A stretch of DNA of 64,000 nucleotides from Clostridium weizhouense (GCF_019431045.1 NZ_JAHXPT010000001.1:310001-374000); one strand, 5' to 3'. Counted from the stretch's first letter, positions 42,654 through 51,462 are shown. Translations and numbers: made by a program. Notes: a model not told the origin generated them from the letters alone.

Positions 42654-42858
42654 AAGATAATTCTTTAATTTCTTTTAAATTTGATAGATCCATGCCATTA
42701 TTCTCTTCTAAAAATTTTAAAAGTTCATATCTTGTTATTTTTAAACTTCCAAGTTTAAGTCCTTTAATCACATTATGCTTTAATAAATCATAAACTGAAT
42801 TTTTATTTACTTTTAATAATTCTGCTGCCTCTGAAACAGTATATAAAACTGGTTCCAT
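42634..42858 (-). CDS. Excisionase-like MerR/HTH_17 protein
   Basis: A 74-residue DNA-binding protein (start ATG 42858, supported by AGGGGG 7 bases upstream; a longer frame begins at 42885). The winged-helix sequence YTVSEAAELLKVNKNSVYDLLK...GLKLGSLKITRYELLKFLEE is the standard excisionase/HTH_17 pattern. In an integrase-bearing island it is the best candidate for the recombination directionality factor. Confidence 0.82.
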   Translation of the reverse strand: MEPVLYTVSEAAELLKVNKNSVYDLLKHNVIKGLKLGSLKITRYELLKFLEENNGMDLSNLKEIKELSFEKGES

Positions 42859-42875
42859 AACCATACCCCCTAATT

Positions 42876-43085
42876 TTATTCCCATAACCTTTTATCTATT
42901 AAATCATTTGGTGTTACCCTTAAGGCTCTACTCAAACTACATATAATTTGCAAACTCGGATTTTCATATTTAGCATTTTCAAGTTCTGTAATATATCCTC
43001 TACTCACACCACTCTTATATGAAAGTTGTGAAACTGTTAAATTTCGTTCTTTTCTAATTTTTTTTATATTTAAAATTTCATTCAT
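42876..43085 (-). CDS. Xre-family regulator (69 residues)
   Basis: A single-domain Cro/Xre helix-turn-helix protein: IRKERNLTVSQLSYKSGVSRGYITELENAKYENPSL. GGAGG lies 9 bases before the ATG. It follows a second small Xre gene (43150-43374) on the minus strand and overlaps the upstream part of the excisionase-like frame. Probably an early-gene activator or Cro-like repressor of the island. Confidence 0.88.
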   Translation of the reverse strand: MNEILNIKKIRKERNLTVSQLSYKSGVSRGYITELENAKYENPSLQIICSLSRALRVTPNDLIDKRLWE

Positions 43086-43149
43086 TGTAAGCAGCCTCCA
43101 TGATAGTTTTTAAACTCCTAACATAAAAGCATTCAATTTCATAACTTAA

Positions 43150-43374
43150 CTACATATTACAATTAGAAGTAATTCTACTAACTTCATTTGTATAAAATAT
43201 TTCTTCAATAGGCTTATTAAAGAATTTTGAAACCTTTTTAGCCTCTTTTATACTAAAATCAGATTTTCCATTTATTTTGAAATTTAATGTACTTATTGAT
43301 ATTTCAAGAAGTTTGGATAATTCATTTTGAGTAATATTTTTTTCTGTCATAAGACCTTTTAATCTGTTGTACAT
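43150..43374 (-). CDS. Xre-family regulator, Cro-like (74 residues)
   Basis: A small helix-turn-helix protein (LMTEKNITQNELSKLLEISISTLNFKINGKSDFS), similar to phage Cro-type repressors. AAAGGAGGAG lies upstream of the ATG. First gene of the minus-strand early operon, divergent from the repressor at 43573 across a 198-base operator region. It probably antagonises that repressor in the decision to express the excision/replication genes. Confidence 0.88.
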   Translation of the reverse strand: MYNRLKGLMTEKNITQNELSKLLEISISTLNFKINGKSDFSIKEAKKVSKFFNKPIEEIFYTNEVSRITSNCNM

Positions 43375-43452
43375 TTATGACTCCTCCTTTTACATTTTCA
43401 ATTAGATAATTATTTTTTATTAATTAACTTTTTGATAATTTAAACTCATTAT

Positions 43453-43553
43453 AAATTAACGTTTAGTTAATTTCAATAGATTTTTTCAATTTTTTAAAAA
43501 TAAATTTTCGTTTTGCTAATTTTCAATTTATAAATTAGCAAATAGCTTATAAT
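43453..43553. promoter_or_regulatory. Divergent operator/promoter region of the island switch
   Basis: Two palindromes lie between the divergent Xre genes: AAATTAAC-GTTTA-GTTAATTT (43453-43473) and TTTGCTAATTT/AAATTAGCAAA (43512-43542). The second abuts a TATAAT (43548-43553) serving the repressor gene, consistent with autoregulation; the first would face the minus-strand early promoter. Confidence 0.65.
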
Positions 43554-43572
43554 ATAGTTTGGAGGTGATATT

Positions 43573-43947
43573 ATGAGTAAATTTGCTAGTAGACTTAAAG
43601 CATTACGTGAAGATAAAGATTTATTAAGTAAAGATTTTGCTAAAATAATGAATGTTGAACCTGCTACTGTAACAAATTGGGAAAAAGGAAATAGATTCCC
43701 TAAAGATGATACTTTAATAAAAATTGCTGATTTTTTTAACTGCAGTATAGATTACCTTTTAGGAAGAACTGACAATCCTGGAGTAAAAATTTATTCAGGT
43801 GTTTTAAATAATCAAACTGTTGAAATAGAAATAGATAATAATTACCCCCATGAATTAACACCAGAAGATGTTAAAAATATACTTAAACAATTAGATGCAG
43901 TTGGTTTAGATATAAATAAACTAATTGAAAATGCTAAAAACAAATAA
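43573..43947 (+). CDS. Xre-family repressor of the island
   Basis: A 124-residue protein with an N-terminal Cro/C1 helix-turn-helix (LKALREDKDLLSKDFAKIMNVEPATVTNWEKGNRFPKD), then SIDYLLGRTDNP, and a C-terminal helical part ending in DINKLIENAKNK. GGAGGTGAT precedes the ATG. It is divergent from the early operon, next to the integrase, and followed by a terminator: the position of an immunity repressor. It has no LexA-type protease domain, so induction would need an antirepressor or the small Xre proteins. Confidence 0.9.
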   Translation: MSKFASRLKALREDKDLLSKDFAKIMNVEPATVTNWEKGNRFPKDDTLIKIADFFNCSIDYLLGRTDNPGVKIYSGVLNNQTVEIEIDNNYPHELTPEDVKNILKQLDAVGLDINKLIENAKNK

Positions 43948-43962
43948 ATTAAGTAATTTCTT

Positions 43963-43992
43963 AGGAACCATAAAAAATTTATGGTTCTTTTT
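43963..43992 (+). terminator. Terminator of the repressor gene
   Basis: Stem AGGAACCATAAA/TTTATGGTTCTT followed by TTTTA, 16 bases after the stop codon. The rest of the 349-base gap to the integrase holds the small frame at 44152. Confidence 0.82.
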
Positions 43993-44151
43993 ATATGTTT
44001 TTTATTGTCGAATAAACTTATATTTTTGGTAATTATATCTAAAATATTTAAATTATTCAAAAATTATTTTTGAAATATTGAAATCATATTTTCAAAATGT
44101 TATACTTTTTACAGAACATAAGTTCTACTTTTCCTAGGGGAGGATTGGGAA

Positions 44152-44313
44152 ATGATATGGAATTATATTTTAAAAATAAAATTAAATAATAAAGTTATTT
44201 ACATAAAAGATATCTGTACACAGAACAAAGAAAAGCACCTAAATGTTAATAATAATAAAACTTGTGGAACATTATCTAATGAGGAGGTGCTGAAATATGC
44301 AAGGAAGTGTTAG
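44152..44313 (+). CDS. Possible 53-residue protein overlapping int start
   Basis: ATG at 44152 has GGGGAGG upstream and the frame ends 17 bases inside the integrase gene, consistent with translational coupling. The peptide is basic with an MIWNYILKIKL start and two cysteines. I do not recognise it, and chance cannot be excluded because the latter part overlaps the integrase ribosome site. If real it could set integrase expression. Confidence 0.35.
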   Translation: MIWNYILKIKLNNKVIYIKDICTQNKEKHLNVNNNKTCGTLSNEEVLKYARKC

Positions 44314-45457
44314 AAAAAGAGGTAGTTATTGGTACTACAGTTTTGAAATTGCCAAAGAAAACGGTAAAAGAAAAAGAATTGAAAGAACTGGTGGTAAGAC
44401 TAAAAAGGAAGCCTTAGAAGCTTTAAGAAAAGCTATTCTGGAATACGAAAGTTCTGGTAGTGTTATAACCGAAAATGATATTAGCGTTAGTGATTACTTT
44501 GACTACTGGTTTAAAGAATATGTAGTTATAAACTGTAAGTATAATACACAAGTAGCATACAAACGACTTATTAAAAATCATATAAAACCTGAAATTGGTA
44601 TTTATAAATTAAAAAAAATTACTACTGCTAGATTACAAGAACTCTTAAATATGAAATATAGAAATGGTTTTAGCAAGAACTACTTAAGTTGTTTATATGG
44701 AGTATTAAGTGGTGCATTTAAAAGTGCTGTTTATCCTTATCAGTTTATAAAAGAAAATCCTATGCTCTTTGTTCAAATGCCAAAATATAATACAAAACTA
44801 ATTAATAATCCAGATGATTTAAAAATCATAACAATTGATGATTTTAACACTATATTAAAACGTTTTCCTTATGGAAGTAATATGTATATTCCACTTCAAA
44901 TTGGTTTTAATACAGGAATGAGAGCTGCTGAAGTAATGTCTTTAACTTGGGATTGTATAGATTTTGAAGCTAAAACAATAAAAGTTGAAAAAATATTATA
45001 TAGAAATGAATTTAAACAGTGGGTATTTGGTACTCCCAAAACTAAAAGTAGTTATAGAACAATAAGAATTGGTGATACTCTAATTTTTCTTCTTAAAAAA
45101 TTTTATATAGATCAAAAATCAAATAAATTAAGATATGGTAAATATTATACTAAACATAATTATGATTTTGTATGCTTAAAAGAAAATGGAGAGTTATTAA
45201 CAACAGATAGTCTTAAATATTTAAGTAAAGTTGTAAATTATGAACTAGGTATAGATTTTAAATTTCATTCCTTAAGACACACTCATGCAACTATGTTATT
45301 AGAAGCTGGAGCAAATGTTAAAGACATTCAGCAAAGGTTAGGCCATAGTAAATTAGCTACTACTATGGATACATATTCTCATGTAACTAAAAAAATGTCA
45401 GAAGACAGCGTTAATATTTTTGAAACCCAAATAATATCAAAAATGCCGACATTCTAA
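44297..45457 (+). CDS. int: Tyrosine recombinase (island integrase)
   Basis: A 386-residue site-specific recombinase. The N-terminal arm-binding domain has RKRGSYWYYSFEI, and a SAM-like core-binding domain spans about 60-165. The catalytic domain shows Arg in NTGMRAAEV, Lys in TPKTKSSYRT, HSLRHTHAT (HxxR), LGHSKLATTMDTYSH (His and catalytic Tyr). GAGGAGGTG precedes the ATG. All active-site residues are present. It reads toward the right attachment site 99 bases past its stop, inside the rlmD 3' end. It should catalyse integration at TGAGGGGTAT and, with the excisionase-like protein, excision. Confidence 0.95.
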   Translation: MQGSVRKRGSYWYYSFEIAKENGKRKRIERTGGKTKKEALEALRKAILEYESSGSVITENDISVSDYFDYWFKEYVVINCKYNTQVAYKRLIKNHIKPEIGIYKLKKITTARLQELLNMKYRNGFSKNYLSCLYGVLSGAFKSAVYPYQFIKENPMLFVQMPKYNTKLINNPDDLKIITIDDFNTILKRFPYGSNMYIPLQIGFNTGMRAAEVMSLTWDCIDFEAKTIKVEKILYRNEFKQWVFGTPKTKSSYRTIRIGDTLIFLLKKFYIDQKSNKLRYGKYYTKHNYDFVCLKENGELLTTDSLKYLSKVVNYELGIDFKFHSLRHTHATMLLEAGANVKDIQQRLGHSKLATTMDTYSHVTKKMSEDSVNIFETQIISKMPTF

Positions 45458-45469
45458 TTTTATGTCGGC
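45445..45469. other. Right-end inverted repeat / int terminator
   Basis: GCCGACAT/ATGTCGGC with a 9-base loop spans the integrase stop codon, followed by AAAATGTTGGC. The ATGTCGG arm matches the left-end repeat at 19587-19625. It may be a terminator for int or a recombinase arm site. Confidence 0.45.
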
Positions 45470-45521
45470 AAAATGTTGGCAAATATACTATTTTAATAAT
45501 ATTTTTTCTTTACAAATGGCT

Positions 45522-46877
45522 CTATTCCTTAATTAATTTAACCACACATTCAGCATGAGGGGTATTTGGGAACATATCTTTCACTTTGGTTTGTATTATT
45601 TTATACCCTCTTTCAGTTAGTACTTTAAGATCAGTAACTAAAGTCTTAGGATTACATGAAACATATATTATTTCTTTTGCATTAAATTTTATTACGTAAT
45701 TTAAAGCCTTTGGATGTACTCCACTTCTTGGCGGATCTAATATTATTATATCTGGTTTATCTTTAACTGTTTTTATTATTTCCGCTACATCACCTGCTAA
45801 GAATTCGCAGTTATTTAATCCATTAAGTTTAGCATTTTCTTTTGCTGCTTCTACTGCTTCTTCTATAATTTCAATTCCTACAACTTTCTTAGCAGTTGGT
45901 GCTACTATTTGACCTATTGTTCCTGTTCCACAGTAAAGATCAAATACCACTTTATTTTCTGCACTTCCCATAAACTCTCTAACTATTGAGTAAAGACTTT
46001 CTGCACCTTTTGTGTTAGTTTGGAAAAATGAAAATGGTGATATATTAAATTTTAGTCCTAATACTGTTTCTTTTATATAGTCCCTTCCATATAAAAGATT
46101 AACTTTTTCAGGAATTACAGCATCAGAAAAAGAATTATTTTCTGTATGAAGTATTGATACTAATGTACCTTTATACTCTTGTGACTTTAATAATTCAACA
46201 TATTCACTTAAATCAAAATCTATTTGAGTTGTTGTTACTAAATTTATTAATATTTCTCCAGTATTTTGAGCTTTTCTTATTACAAGATGTCTTAAATATC
46301 CTTCTCTTTTCATAACTCTATAGTAAGGTAAATCTTGTTTACCAAAATAATCTGCTGTTAATTTAATTATTTTTCTATAATCTTCATCAACTATTTTACA
46401 ATGGTCTACAGTCATTATTCCAAAAGATTTAGCTCTCATATGCATTCCTATCGAAAGATCTCCACCTTTTTCTTCATCTCCAAATGTAAACTCCATCTTA
46501 TTTCTATATTCCCATTGGTTTTCACTACCTAAAACCCCTAAATATTCTCCTGTAGTTACATCAGCCTCGTTAAATAATGCCTTAACTTCTTCACCCAAAA
46601 ATTCTAGTTGTTTTTCATAAGGTAAAGTTTGTGATGAACAACCACCACATACTCCAAAATGCGGACATGGTGCATCTATTTCATACTCTGCTCTTTCATC
46701 CACACCAATTAATTTTACTTCTGAATACTCTTTTCTATTCTTTTTAACTCTTCCTGTTATAACTTGACCTGGAAAAGTATTTTTTACATATATAATTTTA
46801 TCTTCTAAAGTTCCTATTCCCATAGATGGAAATTGTGATTTTTCTATTTTAACCTTTACTTCACTACCTCTTTTCAT
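45522..46877 (-). CDS. rlmD: 23S rRNA (uracil-5-) methyltransferase RlmD/RlmCD
   Basis: A 451-residue RumA-family enzyme that methylates a 23S rRNA uracil with AdoMet. The TRAM RNA-binding domain covers ~1-60; Fe-S cysteines are [13 protein letters not shown] near residue 71; AdoMet motifs are [12 protein letters not shown] and [10 protein letters not shown]; the catalytic Cys is in [10 protein letters not shown]. The last ~14 codons appear to be supplied by the island: the host's original terminus is displaced to 19418-19471. The restored protein ends [14 protein letters not shown] instead of DTPHAEVVIKLTK-type, so activity should be preserved. Clostridia often have paralogues, so the exact target uracil is uncertain. 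Confidence 0.93.
   Translation of the reverse strand: MKRGSEVKVKIEKSQFPSMGIGTLEDKIIYVKNTFPGQVITGRVKKNRKEYSEVKLIGVDERAEYEIDAPCPHFGVCGGCSSQTLPYEKQLEFLGEEVKALFNEADVTTGEYLGVLGSENQWEYRNKMEFTFGDEEKGGDLSIGMHMRAKSFGIMTVDHCKIVDEDYRKIIKLTADYFGKQDLPYYRVMKREGYLRHLVIRKAQNTGEILINLVTTTQIDFDLSEYVELLKSQEYKGTLVSILHTENNSFSDAVIPEKVNLLYGRDYIKETVLGLKFNISPFSFFQTNTKGAESLYSIVREFMGSAENKVVFDLYCGTGTIGQIVAPTAKKVVGIEIIEEAVEAAKENAKLNGLNNCEFLAGDVAEIIKTVKDKPDIIILDPPRSGVHPKALNYVIKFNAKEIIYVSCNPKTLVTDLKVLTERGYKIIQTKVKDMFPNTPHAECVVKLIKE
45556..45565. other. Attachment site, right end of island
   Basis: TGAGGGGTAT, identical to 19449-19458, inside the last codons of rlmD and 99 bases beyond the integrase stop. Confidence 0.78.
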
Positions 46878-46904
46878 TTGCTCTCTCCTATAATTTAAAA
46901 TTCT

Positions 46905-47237
46905 TTAACCTATATTAAAAACTTTTTTTCCTATACTTCTCTTACCTTTAGTATTTTCTGTTATTGATGAATATAAAACATTAATTATATAATAAAATAT
47001 TAGTAAAAATCCTAGTGGCATTATCACATTATATCCTATTAATTTTAATATAAACTTAAAAATTAATAATATTATACCTGACATTGCAAGTACTATTAAT
47101 TGATCGATTATATTAGAAAGGATTTTCTTAAAAAACGAAACTTCTTTATTTTGTACTTTTTCTAATTTTGTTTCTTCAGTTTTTACTTCATTCTCTTCTG
47201 TTTCAAATTCATTCATATTATTATTTTCTTCATTCAT
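46905..47237 (-). CDS. Short RDD-like membrane protein
   Basis: A 110-residue protein: about 40 acidic N-terminal residues, then two membrane segments (DQLIVLAMSGIILLIFKFIL and FLLIFYYIINVLYSSI) and a GKRSIGKKVFNIG end. The order resembles RDD-family proteins (Asp in the first helix, GK motif after the last), but it is shorter than usual and stops right after the GKK motif. It follows the lipoprotein gene by 20 bases and precedes rlmD by 27, so the three may be co-transcribed. Confidence 0.6.
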   Translation of the reverse strand: MNEENNNMNEFETEENEVKTEETKLEKVQNKEVSFFKKILSNIIDQLIVLAMSGIILLIFKFILKLIGYNVIMPLGFLLIFYYIINVLYSSITENTKGKRSIGKKVFNIG

Positions 47238-47257
47238 AGTTCTTCCCCCTTGTGCTA

Positions 47258-47947
47258 CTATTCTACAATCATATCTGGATTTTTAAAATCATATTTTTTA
47301 GTAGCTAATTTATATATTATGTACTCTTTATTTACCATAATTTCTTCTTTTAAACCATCTATATTATCTTCTATAATAAATTCTGATTCACCATTTTTTA
47401 ATCTATCAATTATTTGCTTATTTATTGATGAATAATCTCTATCTATTTTACCAGTAAATGTTTCTATATATCGTTTAAAAGATGTCTTTCCTAAATCAAA
47501 ATCACCATTTTCGATAGCTCCCTTGCTATCAAATTTTAAGCTTAACTTTAATTCTATTTCTCCTGATGATAAATCTTCATCAAATATTTTCATTCCAAAA
47601 TACATACTTTCCATCTTATTAGCCTGTGGATCTTTATTATCAAAATATATTGATTTTGTATTTATAATTTGATCCTTTTCTTCTTTTACTACATCTTCTT
47701 TAGAGTAATCTAACTCAAGTTCTTTTGTTATTTGTTCCATTTTATATAAATAAGAATTGAAAAAACTCTTAGTTTGATCTAAGCTATAATTTTTTGCCCA
47801 TGACCCCTCTAAATTTTCACTCTTTTGTTCTGTTTTTGTTTTAGAATTAATATCTTTTTCTTTATCATTACCTTTAATATTAATACACCCTGCTAATGAT
47901 GTGGAAATTAATAGGGTAATTATTATACTGCAGATTTTTTTGGACAT
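47258..47947 (-). CDS. Putative lipoprotein
   Basis: A 229-residue exported protein with a signal peptide ending in a lipobox (LLISTSLAGC, Cys near residue 21), a hydrophilic linker and a mixed alpha/beta domain. It should be anchored to the outer face of the membrane. GGGGGATTTTCTA precedes the ATG. I do not recognise the mature domain. It lies upstream of the RDD-like gene on the same strand. Confidence 0.75.
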   Translation of the reverse strand: MSKKICSIIITLLISTSLAGCINIKGNDKEKDINSKTKTEQKSENLEGSWAKNYSLDQTKSFFNSYLYKMEQITKELELDYSKEDVVKEEKDQIINTKSIYFDNKDPQANKMESMYFGMKIFDEDLSSGEIELKLSLKFDSKGAIENGDFDLGKTSFKRYIETFTGKIDRDYSSINKQIIDRLKNGESEFIIEDNIDGLKEEIMVNKEYIIYKLATKKYDFKNPDMIVE

Positions 47948-48110
47948 TAGAAAATCCCCCTAAATTTTATAAATTTTTTAACTAGATTATTAAATACATT
48001 CCCTATCTAGAATACCACATTACAAAAATATATTGTATCATTATTATATTTCAAATATGTGACAATAAAAAAATATTTAATAAATATGTTATAATTGAAA
48101 CATTACATTT

Positions 48111-48737
48111 TTAAACTTCAACTTCATTTTTTAATTTCTCAAACATTTTCTCCCCAATGCCATCTATATTTCTTAGATCTTCAATTGAATTAAATAAGCC
48201 AATATTTTCTCTATATTCAATTATCTTTTTTGCTTTAGCATCTCCTATACCTGGTATTTTCTTTAATTCTTCCATTGAGGATGAATTTATATTTATCTTT
48301 CCATTATTCTTTAAAGAAGTTCCAGTGTTATTTAAGCTTTCTCCTTTGTTTAATATCTCATTTTTATTACTTATATATATTAATTCATGATTTTGAAGTT
48401 TTTTAGCTCTATTTATATTTGATATTTCAGCCTTTTCTGTAATTCCACCAGCAATATCAATAAGATCTTTAACTATAGAATCATCGTTTAATTCATAAAC
48501 GTCTGGTTTATTTACTTCTCCTTTTATTTCTACAACTATTTTTTTATTCTTTATCTCTTTAATAAAGTTTTTATCATTGTCTGCTTCAGTTTCTAAAGCA
48601 TTATTTTCAACAAATATAGAAGTATTATCATTTTTCTTTAATTCTTTAGCTCCACCCCTAATATATGTAAATATAGTTATTGCTAATATTATAATTATTA
48701 TTGCAATTATACCTATCTTCTTTTTTTCTTTATCCAT
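48111..48737 (-). CDS. comEA: ComEA-like DNA-binding membrane protein
   Basis: A 208-residue protein with one N-terminal membrane segment (about 7-25), an SLBB-like domain (VVEIKGEVNKPDVYELNDDSIVKDLIDIAGG near 70-105) and a C-terminal double helix-hairpin-helix (SMEELKKIPGIGDAKAKKIIEYR, DLRNIDGIGEKMFEKLK). This is the layout of ComEA, which binds incoming DNA at the cell surface in competent bacteria. No comEB/comEC is next to it, and clostridia are rarely shown to be competent, so DNA uptake is an inference from family only. Confidence 0.88.
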   Translation of the reverse strand: MDKEKKKIGIIAIIIIILAITIFTYIRGGAKELKKNDNTSIFVENNALETEADNDKNFIKEIKNKKIVVEIKGEVNKPDVYELNDDSIVKDLIDIAGGITEKAEISNINRAKKLQNHELIYISNKNEILNKGESLNNTGTSLKNNGKININSSSMEELKKIPGIGDAKAKKIIEYRENIGLFNSIEDLRNIDGIGEKMFEKLKNEVEV

Positions 48738-49159
48738 ATATATTTTTACTTAAATACTAACTTATATATTTAAGCAATACTCTCCTTCCTTTTATATTTT
48801 ATTTTTAAGTAAACATTAATGTATATGTTCTTATTAGATTAATTAACAAATTTTATTGTAACTTATATATTTTCAATATTAAGTCTATTTATTAAGTATT
48901 TAATATTAATTCTTCACTTAAAATATTACTTATATACCATTTAATGTAATAAAATAAGATTTTTATAGCGTATTAATGTTTTTTTTGGTAAAATAAAATT
49001 TATAATAATAAAATTTATAATATTTATGTTGTAATATAATTTCTACAATCAAATTTTAAGTTTAAATTTAAATTATATTTAACAAAATGATTTAAATAAA
49101 TATAGAATTTAAATTGCAATATATATAATAAAAATATGTAATATATTATGGAGAAGAAT
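48738..49159. other. Gene-free divergent promoter region
   Basis: About 420 extremely AT-rich bases between the comEA-like gene (minus) and the carboxypeptidase gene (plus). Promoters for both must lie here, but I see no convincing -35/-10 pair, no repeat and no hairpin of note. Confidence 0.5.
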
Positions 49160-50473
49160 ATGAAATACATTTTGAAAGTACTTAATATACTTATTTTAAG
49201 TTTATTTTTATTTCCAGCTATAAACTCTTATGCACTTGCAACTCCTCCAGAAATAAATGCTGAAGGATGCACATTAATGGATGCTTCTACTGGGAAAATA
49301 TTATATAGTAAAAATAGTGATAAATTATTAGAACCTGCATCAACTACTAAAGTTATGACTGCATTAATAACTCTAGAAAATTGTTCATTAGATGAGGAAG
49401 TTACTGTTCAAGAAGACTTCACAAAAGTTGATGGTACAACTATAGGACTTTTAAAAGGTGATATCGTAACTATAAAAGATCTTTTATTAGGACTATTATT
49501 AGAATCAGGAAATGATGCTGCTAATGCTTTAGCTTGTCATGTTTCTTCATCAATTGAAGATTTTTCAGTACTTATGAATAAAAAAGCAAAAGAACTTGGT
49601 GCCTTAAATACACATTTTAAAAATCCTAGTGGCTTGCCAGATCCTGAGCACTTAACTACATCAAAAGATTTATCTTTAATTATGAGAGAAGCTATTAAAA
49701 ATAAAGAATTATTAAATATTTGTAATGTAAAATGTTATGAAATTAAAATTAAAAATGATTCATCTAGAACTATTTGGGTTAATAATAAAAATCATATGAT
49801 AAATCCTATGTCAAAATATTATTATCCTTATACTATAGCTGGTAAGAACGGCTATACTACTAAAGCTAATCATACATATACAATATCTGCTGAAAAAAAT
49901 GGACATATAATAGTTGCTTCCTTTCTTAATGCTTTAGACAAAAATAAGAACTTTGAAGACATGAAAGATATTTTAAATTATGGGTTTGATAATTTTGATT
50001 TTATTAATCTCTATAAAGAAGGACAGCAAATAGATAGTTACAAAATTAATGAAGAACTTACAGTTCCTCTAATTGCTACAAAAGACATAGATTATGTTGT
50101 TCCTAAAGATGAGAATAAAAACGCAACTCCTCATATTGATATAGAAGAAAAGAACTTATCTAAAACCTCTTTTAATAAAGGGGATGTAATTTTAAAAGGA
50201 AATGTTTATTTAAATAATGAAAAATTATGCTCGGTAGATCTAGCATCTGCTATTTCTAGACAATATGATATTAAAGACGATATAAAACACTTTTTTAATA
50301 AATATAAAACAAATTTAATAGTTGGAGGTAGTGTTTTAGGAATATCATTACTTGGAATATCAACTTATTTAATAGAAAGAAAGAAGAAGAAGAAAAGAAA
50401 AAAAAAACTATTAGAAATAACTAGTTCTTTACCTAAAATTAATGATAATTTTAATAAAAGAATTAATAAATAA
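49160..50473 (+). CDS. D-alanyl-D-alanine carboxypeptidase (PBP5/DacF type)
   Basis: About 437 residues; the ATG at 49160 is used because GGAG lies 6 bases upstream, whereas the ATG at 49148 has no ribosome site. Signal peptide MKYILKVLNILILSLFLF...YALA; S11 serine peptidase with SxxK in PASTTKVM, SxN in ESGNDAAN, and the third motif reading KNG (GKNGYTT) instead of the usual KTG. A C-terminal beta domain follows, then a membrane segment (about 385-405) and a lysine-rich cytosolic tail. It trims terminal D-Ala from peptidoglycan stem peptides. The KNG substitution is visible directly; its effect is not. Confidence 0.9.
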   Translation: MKYILKVLNILILSLFLFPAINSYALATPPEINAEGCTLMDASTGKILYSKNSDKLLEPASTTKVMTALITLENCSLDEEVTVQEDFTKVDGTTIGLLKGDIVTIKDLLLGLLLESGNDAANALACHVSSSIEDFSVLMNKKAKELGALNTHFKNPSGLPDPEHLTTSKDLSLIMREAIKNKELLNICNVKCYEIKIKNDSSRTIWVNNKNHMINPMSKYYYPYTIAGKNGYTTKANHTYTISAEKNGHIIVASFLNALDKNKNFEDMKDILNYGFDNFDFINLYKEGQQIDSYKINEELTVPLIATKDIDYVVPKDENKNATPHIDIEEKNLSKTSFNKGDVILKGNVYLNNEKLCSVDLASAISRQYDIKDDIKHFFNKYKTNLIVGGSVLGISLLGISTYLIERKKKKKRKKKLLEITSSLPKINDNFNKRINK

Positions 50474-50520
50474 ATAAAAGAGGATTTTACACTAATTCTA
50501 GAATAAAATCCTCTTTTATT
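50474..50520. terminator. Bidirectional terminator
   Basis: Stem AATAAAAGAGGATTTTA/TAAAATCCTCTTTTATT between the convergent carboxypeptidase and pseudouridine synthase genes. Confidence 0.9.
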
Positions 50521-50522
50521 AT

Positions 50523-51422
50523 TTATCTTATTTTTTTTAATAACTCATTCATATCATCTGGCAAATCTGCTCTTAAAGAAAGTAACTCACCTGTTCTTGG
50601 AGAATTAAAATCTAATCCATAAGCGTGTAATGCTTGACGCTTTATTAAATCATCTTCATCCTCACCATATCCATATAAAATATCCCCATAAATTGGATGT
50701 CCTAAATGACTTAAATGAACTCTTATTTGATGTGTTCTACCAGTTTCTAAAAGACATTCTACTAAATCTCCTCCATTAAAGCTTTCAATGACTTTATAGT
50801 GAGTTATACTTTTTTGTCCTCTTTCATCAACTATTCTCATAGTTCCATATTCTATTCCTTCTGGTCTATAAATAGGTAAATCTATTGTTCCTTCTTTATC
50901 TTTTAAATTACCATGAACGATAGCCAAATATCTTTTTTGCACTTTTTCTTTCATATTTTTAGATAACATTCCATGTGAAAACTGATTCTTAGCTATAATA
51001 ATAAGTCCTGAAGTATTCATATCTAACCTTGAAACTAGTCTAACTATACATTTTTGATCTGTTTCTTGAAAATAATTTAGTACTCCATTTGCTAATGTTC
51101 CACTTTGATAATTTTTGGTTGGATGAACTATCATAAAAGGTTTCTTATTAATTACTAAAATATCATCATCTTCATAAACAATATCTAAATCCATTTTTTC
51201 TGGAGTTATATCCTGACCTTCATTTTTTTCTAAATCTATTTTTATAATATCATCATTTTTAATCATGTAGTTCATTCTAACTACTGCATCATTAACAGAT
51301 ATTCTTTGATCTTTTGAAGCACTTCTTATTAATCTTGTAGATAATCCAAGATTTTCTTTTAAATACTCCTTTATTTTAATTCTCTCTTCAACACCTTTAA
51401 CTTTTTCCTGTAAAATACTCAT
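50523..51422 (-). CDS. RluA/RluD-family pseudouridine synthase
   Basis: A 299-residue RNA-modifying enzyme: N-terminal S4-like RNA-binding part (LSTRLIRSASKDQRISVNDAVV), then the catalytic domain with RLDMNTSGLI (active-site Asp), VHPTKNYQSGTLANGVL and GRTHQIRVHLSHLGHPI. It isomerises uridine to pseudouridine in rRNA or tRNA; the exact position (RluD-, YlyB- or YhcT-like) cannot be decided. GGGAG is rather far from the ATG. Monocistronic. Confidence 0.92.
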   Translation of the reverse strand: MSILQEKVKGVEERIKIKEYLKENLGLSTRLIRSASKDQRISVNDAVVRMNYMIKNDDIIKIDLEKNEGQDITPEKMDLDIVYEDDDILVINKKPFMIVHPTKNYQSGTLANGVLNYFQETDQKCIVRLVSRLDMNTSGLIIIAKNQFSHGMLSKNMKEKVQKRYLAIVHGNLKDKEGTIDLPIYRPEGIEYGTMRIVDERGQKSITHYKVIESFNGGDLVECLLETGRTHQIRVHLSHLGHPIYGDILYGYGEDEDDLIKRQALHAYGLDFNSPRTGELLSLRADLPDDMNELLKKIR

Positions 51423-51462
51423 ATAATTAAAATTCTCCCTCTTAAGAATGCTTTACTAATAA

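Larger units (their letters stand above)
19449..45565. mobile_element. 26.1-kb genomic island integrated in rlmD 3' end
   Basis: Bounded by two copies of TGAGGGGTAT within a split and restored rlmD 3' end, with a tyrosine integrase next to the right copy. Content: amidase and sigma factor, type I restriction-modification, small membrane proteins, large structured RNA candidates, an AP2 protein, metabolic genes (flavoprotein, cytidine deaminase), DnaD/DnaC replication genes, excisionase-like and Xre regulators. I see no relaxase, T4SS ATPase, terminase or capsid gene. It is therefore a mobilizable/satellite island or a decayed phage-derived element. Chromosomal housekeeping genes resume on both sides. 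The exact cut position within the core cannot be decided. Confidence 0.82.

Noticed and set aside
19449..45565. Island classed as a Tn916-like conjugative element because of its integrase type.
   Set aside because: No relaxase, FtsK-type coupling ATPase, VirB4-like or other conjugation gene could be found among its genes.
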